Shown piece by piece: positions 17,543-26,206 of a stretch of DNA of 49,454 bases; within the stretch, counting starts at the first letter, position 1, and each line of letters opens with the position of its first letter. Source of the stretch: Bacteroidota bacterium (GTDB taxonomy: Bacteria > Bacteroidota > Bacteroidia > Sphingobacteriales > Sphingobacteriaceae). A program made the position numbers and the translations under genes. The notes below the pieces were generated by a model, which had not been told where the DNA came from, did no database searches, and saw only the letters and a program-made list of their open reading frames with translations. The stretch is taken from assembly GCA_013286985.1 (NCBI GenBank), contig JABDEQ010000010.1, positions 1 to 49,454 of the forward strand, read 5' to 3'.

Positions 17543-19219
17543 TTATTGTTTTGGGTTAAAGTCTTTTGCTTTTTTAACACTGTAGTGTGGTTTTCCTTCA
17601 GGGTGAATTTCAGGAGCACCTACCAATGTCATAGCACAACGGAATCCTACTTCAGCGCTTGCATCGCTCTCATCCATAAAACGACGCGTTGCAGGGTTTA
17701 ACCAGAAAGCTAAATCGTTCCATGAACCACCTTTGTAAACCTTTGAGTGGTTATTTACTAAAGTTGTTGTACCATAAAGGTAAGTGTTAACCGTATCGCC
17801 ATATCCTCTGAAATCGGGGCTGTAAGGTTTTCCGCTTAATGCATCTTTTTGAGCAGCCACCGGCAACGTTGGTGCATTACTATTAGCTCCAACTGCTGCG
17901 CCTGCTGTAGCAGTGTTAGGCTGTCCTGCTGCTGCCTGAGCTTGTTGCAGAGCCATTGCATCAGCATATTTCATTTTTCTGTTAGATGCTGCCGGATCTT
18001 TAATAGGGCGACCGTATTTATCTTTCGCATAGGTGCCTTTAGAAGCATCAGCTAAACGTTTGTTGGTAAATTCGTTACCACGAAATGGGTTAAAATCTTC
18101 AAAGTCTTCAAATGAAGCCTGACGATAAGTATCCTGAACCCACTCATTTACGTTTCCGGCCATGTTATATAAACCAAAATCATTTGGCTGATAAGATCTT
18201 ACTGGTGCAGTAATATCAGCTTTATCATTCAAATAACCACCAACACCTGCGTTATCACCAGCACCACGTTTAAAGTTGGCTAAAATTAAACCACGTGTAG
18301 ATCTCTTTGCTGAACGTACACCCATACCATTCCATGGGTATATTTTACCATCATTAATATTTTCAAACTGAGTGTTTCCAATAAGCGCCAAGGCAGCATA
18401 TTCCCATTCAGCTTCTGAAGGCAAACGATAAGCTTGTTTTAATATACCGTCTTCCATACGTACTGGTCTAACCGGGGCTTTACCTTTTCCACCAGCATCT
18501 GGTTTAGCATTAGGACTAAGATCAGGCACCATTTTCTTGCCGTCAATCCCCTGTCCTTTGTATTGTCCGTTCAGGTAAATATCTGTATTAAATGGATCTT
18601 TGCTGGTTGAGGCTGGTTGAGCAGCTCCTTTTTTGCTGCCGTTCAAATCCTGCCAGGTCACCATTCTGCCTGTTTCTCTTAATATATTTTCGTTAGTACG
18701 ATCGGTTCTCCAAACACAATAATCCTGAACCTGATCCCAGCTCACACCAACAACGGGATAATCGTTAAAAGCCGGATGCCTTAAATAATTGTCAACATAG
18801 GGTTCATTGTATGATAATGGTTTACGCCAAACCAAAGTATCAGGCACCGCATTGTAATACAATTCATGATCCTGGGGATAGGTAGCACTTATCCAGTGCA
18901 AATAATCCAGCCAGTCTTGATTAGCTACTTCTGTTTCATCCATATAAAATGATCCGACACTAACTCTGCGGCGCACGTTATTATAATCAAATGTAACATC
19001 CTGGTTGGCACTGCCCCCCATTACGAAAGTACCTCCTTCAATAGGAATAAGGCCAGGTCCGGGCGACGGATGGGTCTTTCTAAATTTCTCATAACCACCT
19101 GTTTTCTTGTCGTTATAAGTAATTCCAGTCTTTTCTGACTTTTGTGGCTTACTGCAGCTGCTCATTAGCGTTGCTGCACACAACAACACAACAGCAGTAT
19201 TAGTAAAAAGTACTTTCAT
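17543..19219 (-). CDS. gldJ: GldJ-like SUMF1-domain lipoprotein
   Basis: The 558-residue protein has a lipoprotein signal with lipobox ending at C22 (ATLMSSC) and a formylglycine-generating-enzyme (SUMF1) fold. Signs are GGTFVMGGSANQDV, YRLPSEAEWEYAAL, GNVNEWVQDTYR and KGGSWNDLAFWLNPATRRF. GldJ is an outer-membrane lipoprotein needed for gliding and type IX secretion in Flavobacterium; length and adjacency to porV support this name over GldK. An Ala/Gln/Pro-rich insert of about 50 residues (near residues 420-470) interrupts the domain. The SUMF1 catalytic role is generally lost in Gld proteins. Confidence 0.85.
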   Translation of the reverse strand: MKVLFTNTAVVLLCAATLMSSCSKPQKSEKTGITYNDKKTGGYEKFRKTHPSPGPGLIPIEGGTFVMGGSANQDVTFDYNNVRRRVSVGSFYMDETEVANQDWLDYLHWISATYPQDHELYYNAVPDTLVWRKPLSYNEPYVDNYLRHPAFNDYPVVGVSWDQVQDYCVWRTDRTNENILRETGRMVTWQDLNGSKKGAAQPASTSKDPFNTDIYLNGQYKGQGIDGKKMVPDLSPNAKPDAGGKGKAPVRPVRMEDGILKQAYRLPSEAEWEYAALALIGNTQFENINDGKIYPWNGMGVRSAKRSTRGLILANFKRGAGDNAGVGGYLNDKADITAPVRSYQPNDFGLYNMAGNVNEWVQDTYRQASFEDFEDFNPFRGNEFTNKRLADASKGTYAKDKYGRPIKDPAASNRKMKYADAMALQQAQAAAGQPNTATAGAAVGANSNAPTLPVAAQKDALSGKPYSPDFRGYGDTVNTYLYGTTTLVNNHSKVYKGGSWNDLAFWLNPATRRFMDESDASAEVGFRCAMTLVGAPEIHPEGKPHYSVKKAKDFNPKQ

Positions 19220-19451
19220 ATTTTTACAATTATATTTAGAACGTAAATTTAAAACAATTTGCTATAAATGCCAGTTATTTTATCCAATTCTTTTAAGGAA
19301 ACTAAACTTTTATTCCTCCTTTAACGGAAATTTAAGAAAATGAGTTTCATTATTCTTAATTTTTTTTACTTAAAAACTTATTTCTATAACAATACGTAAT
19401 ACACCCCAATAAAGCTTATTATTATTAAAAATAATAAACTAATTTGGCACA

Positions 19452-20624
19452 ATGAAGTTGTTTTCTCTCCGAATCTCTATTTTTTTTATTTGCATTTTAC
19501 TACCGGTGCTGGTAATGTCGCAAACAACAGTCGTCTATCCTAATACGGAAGTACCGTTCTTAAATCTAACTCCTGATTCACGGTCCGGAGCTATGGGAGA
19601 AGCAGGAGTTGCAATTTCACCGGATGTAAATGCCAACTATTGGAATCCTTCAAAACTGGCTTTTCTTACTAATGATGACGATGTTTCTTTATCGTATAGC
19701 CCCTGGTTAAGACAGTTAGTTCCTGATATTAGTTTGTCTTATTTAAGCTATGCTCATAAAATTGATGATCGTAACTCCATTGGTGCATCAATTCGTTATT
19801 TTAACTATGGTACTGTTGCCCTTACTGACGTTTCGGCAAACAGTCTTGGCTCATATACCCCAAGTGAATTTCAAATCAATGGTTCATTTGCCCGGAAATT
19901 CGGCGATGAGTTATCACTGGGATTGACCGCAGGTTACATTCACTCCAGTTTTTCGAGTTCTTCAAGTACCGGGCAAAACGGCAATCCCGCAAATGCCGTA
20001 TCAGCAGGAGTATCTTTATTTTATACTAAACAAACACAAGAATTTGGCAACGACGCCGTTTTCTCGTTCGGTACCAACATATCAAACATAGGTTCAAAAA
20101 TCAGTTATGATACCGATGGACCTAAATATTTTTTGCCAACCAATTTAAAAATCGGGGTTGCCAATACATGGAATCTGGACGACTATAACCAGGTTACATT
20201 AACGGTTGACTTTAACAAGCTATTAACGCCCACCCCGCCAATACGGGACGCAAACGGAAATATTATTGCAGGTAAAGACGACAATATATCAGTTCCTTCG
20301 GGAATTTTCTCATCATTTTCTGACGCGCCTAACGGCTTTACTGGAGAACTGCAGGAAATCACAGTTTCGCCAGGAGTTGAATACTGGTATAACCAACTGT
20401 TTGCATTAAGGGCCGGCTATTTTTATGAAAACGCCAACAACCCCGATAACCCTTATAAAGGAGGCTCGCATTATTTAACCTTAGGCGTTGGTTTTAAATA
20501 CACCCAGTTTAACTTCGACTTTTCGTACATAGCCGGTAATCAGCAAAACAGCCCATTGGCAAATACCTTACGTTTCACGCTAATTGCTAATTTTGGCGGC
20601 GAAAACAACAAGAATAAAAGATAA
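19452..20624 (+). CDS. porV: Type IX secretion outer-membrane protein PorV
   Basis: PorV (LptO) is an outer-membrane beta-barrel that shuttles type IX cargo to the PorU sortase. The 390-residue protein has a signal peptide (ISIFFICILLPVLVMSQ) and the characteristic N-terminal segment FLNLTPDSRSGAMGEAGVAI plus NANYWNPSKLAF. The barrel ends with a typical FTLIANF strand region. It is divergent from gldJ over a 232-base A/T-rich spacer, and its stop overlaps the ispF start by one base. PorU, the usual neighbour of porV, is not here. Confidence 0.88.
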   Translation: MKLFSLRISIFFICILLPVLVMSQTTVVYPNTEVPFLNLTPDSRSGAMGEAGVAISPDVNANYWNPSKLAFLTNDDDVSLSYSPWLRQLVPDISLSYLSYAHKIDDRNSIGASIRYFNYGTVALTDVSANSLGSYTPSEFQINGSFARKFGDELSLGLTAGYIHSSFSSSSSTGQNGNPANAVSAGVSLFYTKQTQEFGNDAVFSFGTNISNIGSKISYDTDGPKYFLPTNLKIGVANTWNLDDYNQVTLTVDFNKLLTPTPPIRDANGNIIAGKDDNISVPSGIFSSFSDAPNGFTGELQEITVSPGVEYWYNQLFALRAGYFYENANNPDNPYKGGSHYLTLGVGFKYTQFNFDFSYIAGNQQNSPLANTLRFTLIANFGGENNKNKR

Positions 20625-21106
20625 TGGCAAAAATTAAAGTTGGGTTTGGCTTTGATGTCCATCAGTTAAAAGAGGGGCATCCATTTGTATTAGGCGGCGT
20701 TAATTTGGAGCATCACAGCGGCGCTTTTGGCCATTCAGATGCCGATGTTTTATTACATGCCATTTGCGATGCGCTTTTAGGAGCTGCCAATTTGAGAGAT
20801 ATAGGCTTTCATTTTTCCAATAAGGATGACCGCTGGAAGGGAATCAGCAGCCTTATTTTATTACAGCACGTAATGAAGTTATTAAGAGAAAAAGGCTGGG
20901 AAATAAACAATATTGATGCTATGGTTTGTTTGGAAGCGCCCAAAATAAACCCGCATATTCCGGCAATGCAAGTCAATATAGCAGCCGCGGCTGGCATTGA
21001 CGCAGCAGATATCTCCATTAAAGCAACTACCAATGAGCAATTGGGCTTTATAGGCCGCCAGGAAGGCGTCGTAGCTTATGCTGTTTGTTTGATTGAGAAG
21101 ATCTGA
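20624..21106 (+). CDS. ispF: 2-C-methyl-D-erythritol 2,4-cyclodiphosphate synthase
   Basis: IspF catalyses the cyclisation step of the MEP isoprenoid pathway, releasing CMP. The metal-binding motif FGFDVHQL (D10, H12) and the segment GHSDADVLLHAICDALLGAA (third metal histidine downstream of HSDAD) are present, as is DISIKATTNEQLGFIGRQEG. Length 160 residues is normal. It is translationally coupled to porV by a TAATG overlap, an arrangement I recall from other Bacteroidota such as Porphyromonas. Confidence 0.96.
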   Translation: MAKIKVGFGFDVHQLKEGHPFVLGGVNLEHHSGAFGHSDADVLLHAICDALLGAANLRDIGFHFSNKDDRWKGISSLILLQHVMKLLREKGWEINNIDAMVCLEAPKINPHIPAMQVNIAAAAGIDAADISIKATTNEQLGFIGRQEGVVAYAVCLIEKI

Positions 21107-21157
21107 TAAGTCTGGTCTCAATAACCGAAATGAAGTAAAATACTAAGACAAAATATT

Positions 21158-21190
21158 AAAGGGTCATTATACTAAATATAATGACCCTTT
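21158..21190. terminator. Bidirectional terminator, ispF / glycan synthase
   Basis: AAAGGGTCATTATA (21158-21171) and its exact complement (21177-21190) form a 14-bp stem around CTAAA. T-rich sequence follows on each strand, so it can end both ispF and the minus-strand gene ending at 21201. Confidence 0.85.
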
Positions 21191-21200
21191 TACTTTCAGA

Positions 21201-24200
21201 TTATTGCTCTACCGCTATGTCCTTCTTGATAACTACGTTACCTGTACGTTTTAACGCGCCCCAGCCGCTCAATTCGCCCTTGAGCGCCTTGCGGACTGAC
21301 TTAAACAGTACATAGTACATTAACTGCCGCCATATAAAGCGTTGCGGAATAATGTAAACCAACTTCTTATAATCCTCCTTTTGCATCCAGAAAGCAATTA
21401 TGGCTACCAAAAAGTCAATCAGTACAAAGGCGACATAATAGATAAGTATTCTACCGGGCTTATCGCCAAACAATCCGATTATCATAATTAAATCGGCCAA
21501 TGGCGAGAATAATGGTAGTATAATCTGGAAGATCAGGATATTAGGCATACCCAGCATTCCAAAAAACTTATATTTTTTATTGAATAATGCATCTTTATTT
21601 TTCCAGAAGCTTTGCATTACCCCAAAACTCCAGCGGAAACGTTGCTTTAACAGCCCGTTAAGCGTTTCCGGCGCTTCGGTATAAGCGATGGCCTCTGCAC
21701 AGTTTTTCACGATAAAACCCTGCTTCAAAATGCGCATCGTTAGGTCGCAGTCTTCTGCCAGTGTATCATAAGTAAACCCGCCGGCTTTATAAATAGCAGA
21801 CTTGCGGAATGCACCAATAGCGCCGGGAACAACGGTAATGCTATTAATTAAATCAAAAGCACGCCTGTCCATATTTTGAGCCGTAATATATTCAATAGAC
21901 TGCCAAAGGGTTATGAAATTATTTTCGTTACCCACCTTCACCGTACCTGCTACCGCTCCAATTTCACTATCGGTAAAATAGGTCATCAGGTGATAAATAG
22001 CATCGTCTTTTAACTGGGTGTCGGCATCAATACAAACAACAAACTCGTTTTTTGCGTGGCTTATTCCAAAATTAAGTGCCGATGCTTTCCCACCGTTTGG
22101 TTTGGTTAGCACCTGTATTAAAGGATGATTACCATAGGCGTTATTTATTAGGTCATATGTTTTATCTTTTGAACCGTCATCCACAAAAATTATCTCGAAT
22201 GATGGATAATCTGTTTTAAGCAAACTTTCAATAGTCTTTAAAGCAGTAACCTCCTCATTATATCCCGGAACAATAATACTCACCGCGGGAAGCAGGCTTT
22301 TGTCAACTACTACCCTATCTATCTTTTTATTTTCGGCATATTGTCTTAATGCAAGTATCGCGATAAGAATTACCCTTCCTATTGCAAGGAATATAGCTGA
22401 TAAAAACAGGTACAACAAAAACCAGTTACCATAGAAGTAAAATTGAATCAGCAAATTATACAGCGAGCCCAATACGCCCGAGTTAGCATCATCTTTTATA
22501 GGCGGCATCAAATCGGCCTTGGTTTTTCCTAAAACATCGGCTATGGTTGTAAATTTATATCCGTGGCTTTTAAAGTAGTGTATAATTTCGGGCAGTGCTT
22601 TTACTGTTTCTTCGCGGGTGTCGCCTCCGGCATCGTGCAATAGTAACATGGAGCCCGCATCTTTTTGTTTTATTACCCTGGCAATAATACTATCGGCTGT
22701 TACACCGGGCTGCCAGTCCCATGGATCAATAGATTCACCAATGTTAATATAACTTTGCTTACGGCTTTCAGCCACCGGTATAACCTCTGCCAATGTTTGT
22801 GGCTCGGCATCGGCGTTAAATGGTGGTCTGAACAATATGGTACTTCTGCCTGTAACAGATTCAATCAGTTTCCTGGTGGCATTTAGTTCAAGCTTTACCC
22901 TGTCGACACTGATAGTGGAAATATCCGGGTGAAAAAAGGTGTGGTTGCCAATTTCATAACCCTCATCATATTCGCGCCGAAGTATCTGGATGTTTTTTTC
23001 GGCCATTGACCCCACAATAAAAAATGCCGCCGGAACATGTTCGCGTTTTAATATATCTAATATTCGTGGTGTATAATCCGGATCAGGACCATCATCAAAA
23101 GTTAAAACAATTTTACCTGGCGCATAACCGTATTTTCTGATTACGTAACGGGTTGGCAATTTTATATAATGCTGATTGGTGATAACATAATTGGTAGTGT
23201 CCATGTGCACATCAATCTGCCCCGTCGTCGGTGTAGTTACCAGATCGAGTACCTCGCCGTCACCATCGTAAAAGATTTTGTTATTTAAACCAACTGAGGT
23301 TAACCGTTTAATATCAATACCGGTTTTTCTCAGGGAATCGATAGCTAGGTTTTTCTGGAAGAAGGTCCATAAACGTGGGTCTTCTGCACCAAGGCGCCAC
23401 AAGGCAACACCGCCGGTTGCCCAATCATCCGCCATGCGTATAATGTTAAAATTGGTAGCTGCATCGGTAAAATAAACGGTATGCTCTAAACTATCCAGAT
23501 CGAAATAATTATAGTGCAGGTTGGCAGAGGTTGGATCAAAGATGATTTTGCTCTTATTCTGCTGAGCGATACTAATAGCCTGTGCGTAGCCCATCGGTTT
23601 ACCTACACTGCTTTCGGGCCAATCATAAGCGCCGCCTGCAATAGTTAAAATCACCTTTTCACTCGGTATGCGGGTACAAATATTATCCAAAATCTCCTCA
23701 ACCCAATGTTGATTCGAAAGATCGCCGGCATTACTTCCTTCGTTGTGCTGATCAATAGCCATTACAAACAAAAAGTCGTTAATATGTTGCAGGCGCTCCA
23801 AATTAAAGGCATCATCATCAGGGATCACGTTTTGAGTAACCAAAAATCCTTTAGGGTGAAGTATAGAATAAAGGTCGTTTTCAAAAGCAATATAGTTTTT
23901 GCTGTTGATGTCCTTCATTTCATCAAAGTCGAGATTGATACCGTTAAACTTGTATCGTGTTAGCTGCTTTGCTAAATTATTAATGAATTGGGTACGAAGT
24001 CTTTTGCTTTTAAGAATGCGCTCTACATCCTTACTGTCATAACCGCCTTTTTCGTTGTTATAATTAACATAATTTGAAAGGGTTATTAATACTGGTTTTC
24101 TGTATTTGCGGTTCAGGTTTATGAGGCCGGTATCAATATTGGCGACCATAGTGTCGCGGCCGGGTGATATAAAAAAGCCCTCGCTTACAATCATATCCAG

Positions 24201-24575
24201 CCTTGATATGTACTGCTGTAGTGAATTATAAGCTTGCGGCTCCCAAGCCCTGTAAAATGCAGCATTAATACGATCTTTGTTATTGGGGCGCTTTAATTGG
24301 TGCAAATGGCGGGTATGGGCCAATTTCTGAATTTCGGCCTTGTCAATTTTGAAATCTTTGTATTTTTTTGATTTCTTTAAGTTATCAAGCTCCTCTTTAG
24401 TCAGTTTTTTTGCAACCGGGTTCAAATTTGGAAGACTTGGATATTGTTTGGATGTTACCGTAACAATTGCCGCCAGCACACTGCAAAAAAGCACTATGAT
24501 TATAACACGGCTAAGCCATTTAAAACGTATCCATCTACCAGGGGTGTCAGTTTGAAAAACCTGTTTATCAGCCAT
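21201..24575 (-). CDS. Three-domain GH18-like / NodB deacetylase / GT2 synthase membrane protein
   Basis: The 1124-residue protein has a membrane segment (22-41), a GH18-like domain (about 100-430), a NodB polysaccharide deacetylase (about 485-690), another membrane segment (about 705-735), a processive GT2 domain (about 755-985) and C-terminal membrane helices. Deacetylase motifs are TFDDGP (D494, D495), H545-x3-H549, RPPF, DPWDW and LLLHD. GT2 motifs are D850-A-D852, EDCDLT and QRFRW (978-982). The GH18 motif is altered: GINLDFDE has D218 where the catalytic Glu is expected. The domain set matches a PNAG-like polymer synthase (PgaC) joined to PgaB-like modifying domains; that function is inferred. 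Confidence 0.88.
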   Translation of the reverse strand: MADKQVFQTDTPGRWIRFKWLSRVIIIVLFCSVLAAIVTVTSKQYPSLPNLNPVAKKLTKEELDNLKKSKKYKDFKIDKAEIQKLAHTRHLHQLKRPNNKDRINAAFYRAWEPQAYNSLQQYISRLDMIVSEGFFISPGRDTMVANIDTGLINLNRKYRKPVLITLSNYVNYNNEKGGYDSKDVERILKSKRLRTQFINNLAKQLTRYKFNGINLDFDEMKDINSKNYIAFENDLYSILHPKGFLVTQNVIPDDDAFNLERLQHINDFLFVMAIDQHNEGSNAGDLSNQHWVEEILDNICTRIPSEKVILTIAGGAYDWPESSVGKPMGYAQAISIAQQNKSKIIFDPTSANLHYNYFDLDSLEHTVYFTDAATNFNIIRMADDWATGGVALWRLGAEDPRLWTFFQKNLAIDSLRKTGIDIKRLTSVGLNNKIFYDGDGEVLDLVTTPTTGQIDVHMDTTNYVITNQHYIKLPTRYVIRKYGYAPGKIVLTFDDGPDPDYTPRILDILKREHVPAAFFIVGSMAEKNIQILRREYDEGYEIGNHTFFHPDISTISVDRVKLELNATRKLIESVTGRSTILFRPPFNADAEPQTLAEVIPVAESRKQSYINIGESIDPWDWQPGVTADSIIARVIKQKDAGSMLLLHDAGGDTREETVKALPEIIHYFKSHGYKFTTIADVLGKTKADLMPPIKDDANSGVLGSLYNLLIQFYFYGNWFLLYLFLSAIFLAIGRVILIAILALRQYAENKKIDRVVVDKSLLPAVSIIVPGYNEEVTALKTIESLLKTDYPSFEIIFVDDGSKDKTYDLINNAYGNHPLIQVLTKPNGGKASALNFGISHAKNEFVVCIDADTQLKDDAIYHLMTYFTDSEIGAVAGTVKVGNENNFITLWQSIEYITAQNMDRRAFDLINSITVVPGAIGAFRKSAIYKAGGFTYDTLAEDCDLTMRILKQGFIVKNCAEAIAYTEAPETLNGLLKQRFRWSFGVMQSFWKNKDALFNKKYKFFGMLGMPNILIFQIILPLFSPLADLIMIIGLFGDKPGRILIYYVAFVLIDFLVAIIAFWMQKEDYKKLVYIIPQRFIWRQLMYYVLFKSVRKALKGELSGWGALKRTGNVVIKKDIAVEQ

Positions 24576-24633
24576 TAAATTCTTCTAAATAAAGTATTGT
24601 TCAGGTATAAAGGTTACCGAAAAAGGATTGATA

Positions 24634-24795
24634 TTATTTATGTGTTTTGATTTGTTCTATTGCCGAAAAATCAACACCGCATTTGCAATTGCTGCCACAG
24701 CTCTTTTTTGCAAATAAGTTTTTATACATCATTCTGCCCACATAAAATATGGCCGATGCAAAAAGTATGACTATTATAATTAGTTGAATATTCAC
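24634..24795 (-). CDS. FeoB-associated Cys-rich membrane protein type
   Basis: This 53-residue ORF starts with GTG at 24795; no in-frame ATG lies upstream before a stop. It has one N-terminal membrane segment (NIQLIIIVILFASAIFYVG) followed by KKSCGSNCKCG and a short polar tail. This layout matches the FeoB-associated Cys-rich family (PF12669-like), small proteins often next to ferrous-iron transporters. No feoA or feoB is in this window. The Cys cluster C33, C37, C39 could bind metal. Confidence 0.72.
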   Translation of the reverse strand: MNIQLIIIVILFASAIFYVGRMMYKNLFAKKSCGSNCKCGVDFSAIEQIKTHK

Positions 24796-24863
24796 GTCAC
24801 AAATTTAATACAATTTACATATATACGTATAGACAATTAAAATAGTATTTGGTTTAGGTTAAA

Positions 24864-25017
24864 AGAGAGTCAAGAGTTAGCAGTCGAGAGTCTTCGGGCG
24901 GGAAAAAGTCAGCTTTCTTAAAGTCCCACTATATTGCTTGTTTCTTAACTCTTGTTTTTTGACTCTTGCTTCTTGCTTCCTGACTCTTGCTTCTTGCTTC
25001 CTGACTCTCGTCTTCAC
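24864..25017. repeat. Inverted 7-nt tandem-repeat locus A
   Basis: The left array (24864-24891) has four 7-mers ending in AGT: AGAGAGT, CAAGAGT, TAGCAGT, CGAGAGT. The right array (about 24948-25010) has nine 7-mers such as ACTCTTG, CTTCTTG, CTTCCTG and ACTCTCG. ACTCTTG and ACTCTCG are exact reverse complements of CAAGAGT and CGAGAGT. The arrays face each other across a 56-base centre. A 21-nt period (three 7-mers) repeats inside the right array, and the array runs up to the stop of the amidotransferase gene. Confidence 0.85.
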
Positions 25018-25850
25018 CTTTCCTGTAAACTTAAAACGGCCTGGTTTAAAAAATTAGGTATCATGGTTTGGTTGGTATGCGTGATTTTATCCGGATCATC
25101 AAGACATTCGAGCATTTCGTTGTATTTATCACGCCCGTGCTCTTTTACCACTTCCTGCTTTTTTTCTTCTTGCAGCAATATTGCGCGTATGCCGGTTGCC
25201 GTAGCTTCCGGATGAAACTGGGTTGAAAAAAAATAATCACTAAAGCGCACAGCCATCATAGCCCTGGGGAAATCGACGTGCGGCCGCTCCTTTTCAATGG
25301 CCAGCAATTGCATGCCCAAATCAGTAAACTTTTTTTCATTTGGGTTGATGACCTGCCATAGCCGCGAATCTAAAGCGTAAAAAGGATCATCCATATTTTC
25401 AAATACTGGCTCGTTAACAGCAGCATGCGTTTGATGAACAGGAACCACCCCGAAAGAAGGCGAATAACGCATATTTACATCACCGAGCTGGTATTTGCGG
25501 CACATTAACTGAAACGAGTGGCAAACAAAAAGACCGTGCTTTTTTTGTGTTGTGTTAGATAGATTATGATCCTCGAGCCTGTCAATCAACCCGAAATACT
25601 TTTTTTCCCATTCCGAGCCCTCGCTTTCTATCGGGTCGCCGGGGCCGCCGCTCGAAATGTAAATATCAAAGTTGGTATCAGGCACTTCCACTTTTTTACG
25701 GACATCAAAAACCTCGTAACTTAAATTCAGGCCTTTTTGAATTTTATAACGATCCAGTATTTGCATGAAACTGGTTATTGCGCCATTTTCAATGCCGTTG
25801 TAAAGATCAAGTATAGCTATTTTTACCGGTAGCTTTGAGGTTTTTATCAT
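25014..25850 (-). CDS. Class I glutamine amidotransferase-like protein
   Basis: The 278-residue protein has a class I amidotransferase (GMP synthase-like) fold. The oxyanion strand is YISSGGPGDPI near residue 65, the nucleophile elbow is VCHSFQL near residue 110, and the His-Glu pair is STQFHPEAT near residue 210. It lacks a synthetase domain, so its ammonia acceptor or true substrate is unknown. It may alternatively be a peptidase-like relative. Its 3' end abuts the 7-nt repeat array. Confidence 0.82.
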   Translation of the reverse strand: MIKTSKLPVKIAILDLYNGIENGAITSFMQILDRYKIQKGLNLSYEVFDVRKKVEVPDTNFDIYISSGGPGDPIESEGSEWEKKYFGLIDRLEDHNLSNTTQKKHGLFVCHSFQLMCRKYQLGDVNMRYSPSFGVVPVHQTHAAVNEPVFENMDDPFYALDSRLWQVINPNEKKFTDLGMQLLAIEKERPHVDFPRAMMAVRFSDYFFSTQFHPEATATGIRAILLQEEKKQEVVKEHGRDKYNEMLECLDDPDKITHTNQTMIPNFLNQAVLSLQER

Positions 25851-25992
25851 CAGTTAATAAGTTCCGTTTAGCAATTGCGACGTAATATAATCAACTACAT
25901 CATTAAAATTGAAATTTTGCTAATAAACCTTTTAAATTATATTGATTCTTGCTACGGAAATCGCTTTTTTAATTTTTCTGGTGGCTTTTTCC

Positions 25993-26021
25993 ATAGCGAT
26001 GGGTTTAAAACCCATCGCTAT
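25993..26021. repeat. Palindromic repeat P1 (14-bp arms)
   Basis: ATAGCGATGGGTTT (25993-26006) and its perfect complement (26008-26021) flank a single A. There is no T run after it. The spacer 25851-26206 holds no convincing gene apart from this element. The sequence shares the core ATAGCG..ATGGGTTT with palindrome P2 at 37313-37345 (reverse strand). Confidence 0.8.
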
Positions 26022-26206
26022 AGCAGCAATTATCATAACCAACTCCATTCTGGCTCACTAAATTGATGAATATTTTGACAGCAAATTTTTAAAAGCAATT
26101 TCCGTATGATTCTTACTATGGATATTTGATATTAATGAAAGCAGGTGTGCTCTTTTCATATCCTTTTTTATTTGTAAGCGGCTTAAAACAATTCTATTTT
26201 TACCGC

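Noticed and set aside
24864..25010. CRISPR array
   Set aside because: The repeats are 7 nt, degenerate and without spacers; no cas genes are near.
25875..26066. 63-residue plus-strand ORF
   Set aside because: It runs straight through palindrome P1, has biased Asn/Ile/Tyr composition and no start signal; likely chance.
26126..26206. TTG-initiated N-terminal extension of the Nudix protein
   Set aside because: The extra 27 residues do not fit the family, and an ATG at 26207 gives the normal start.
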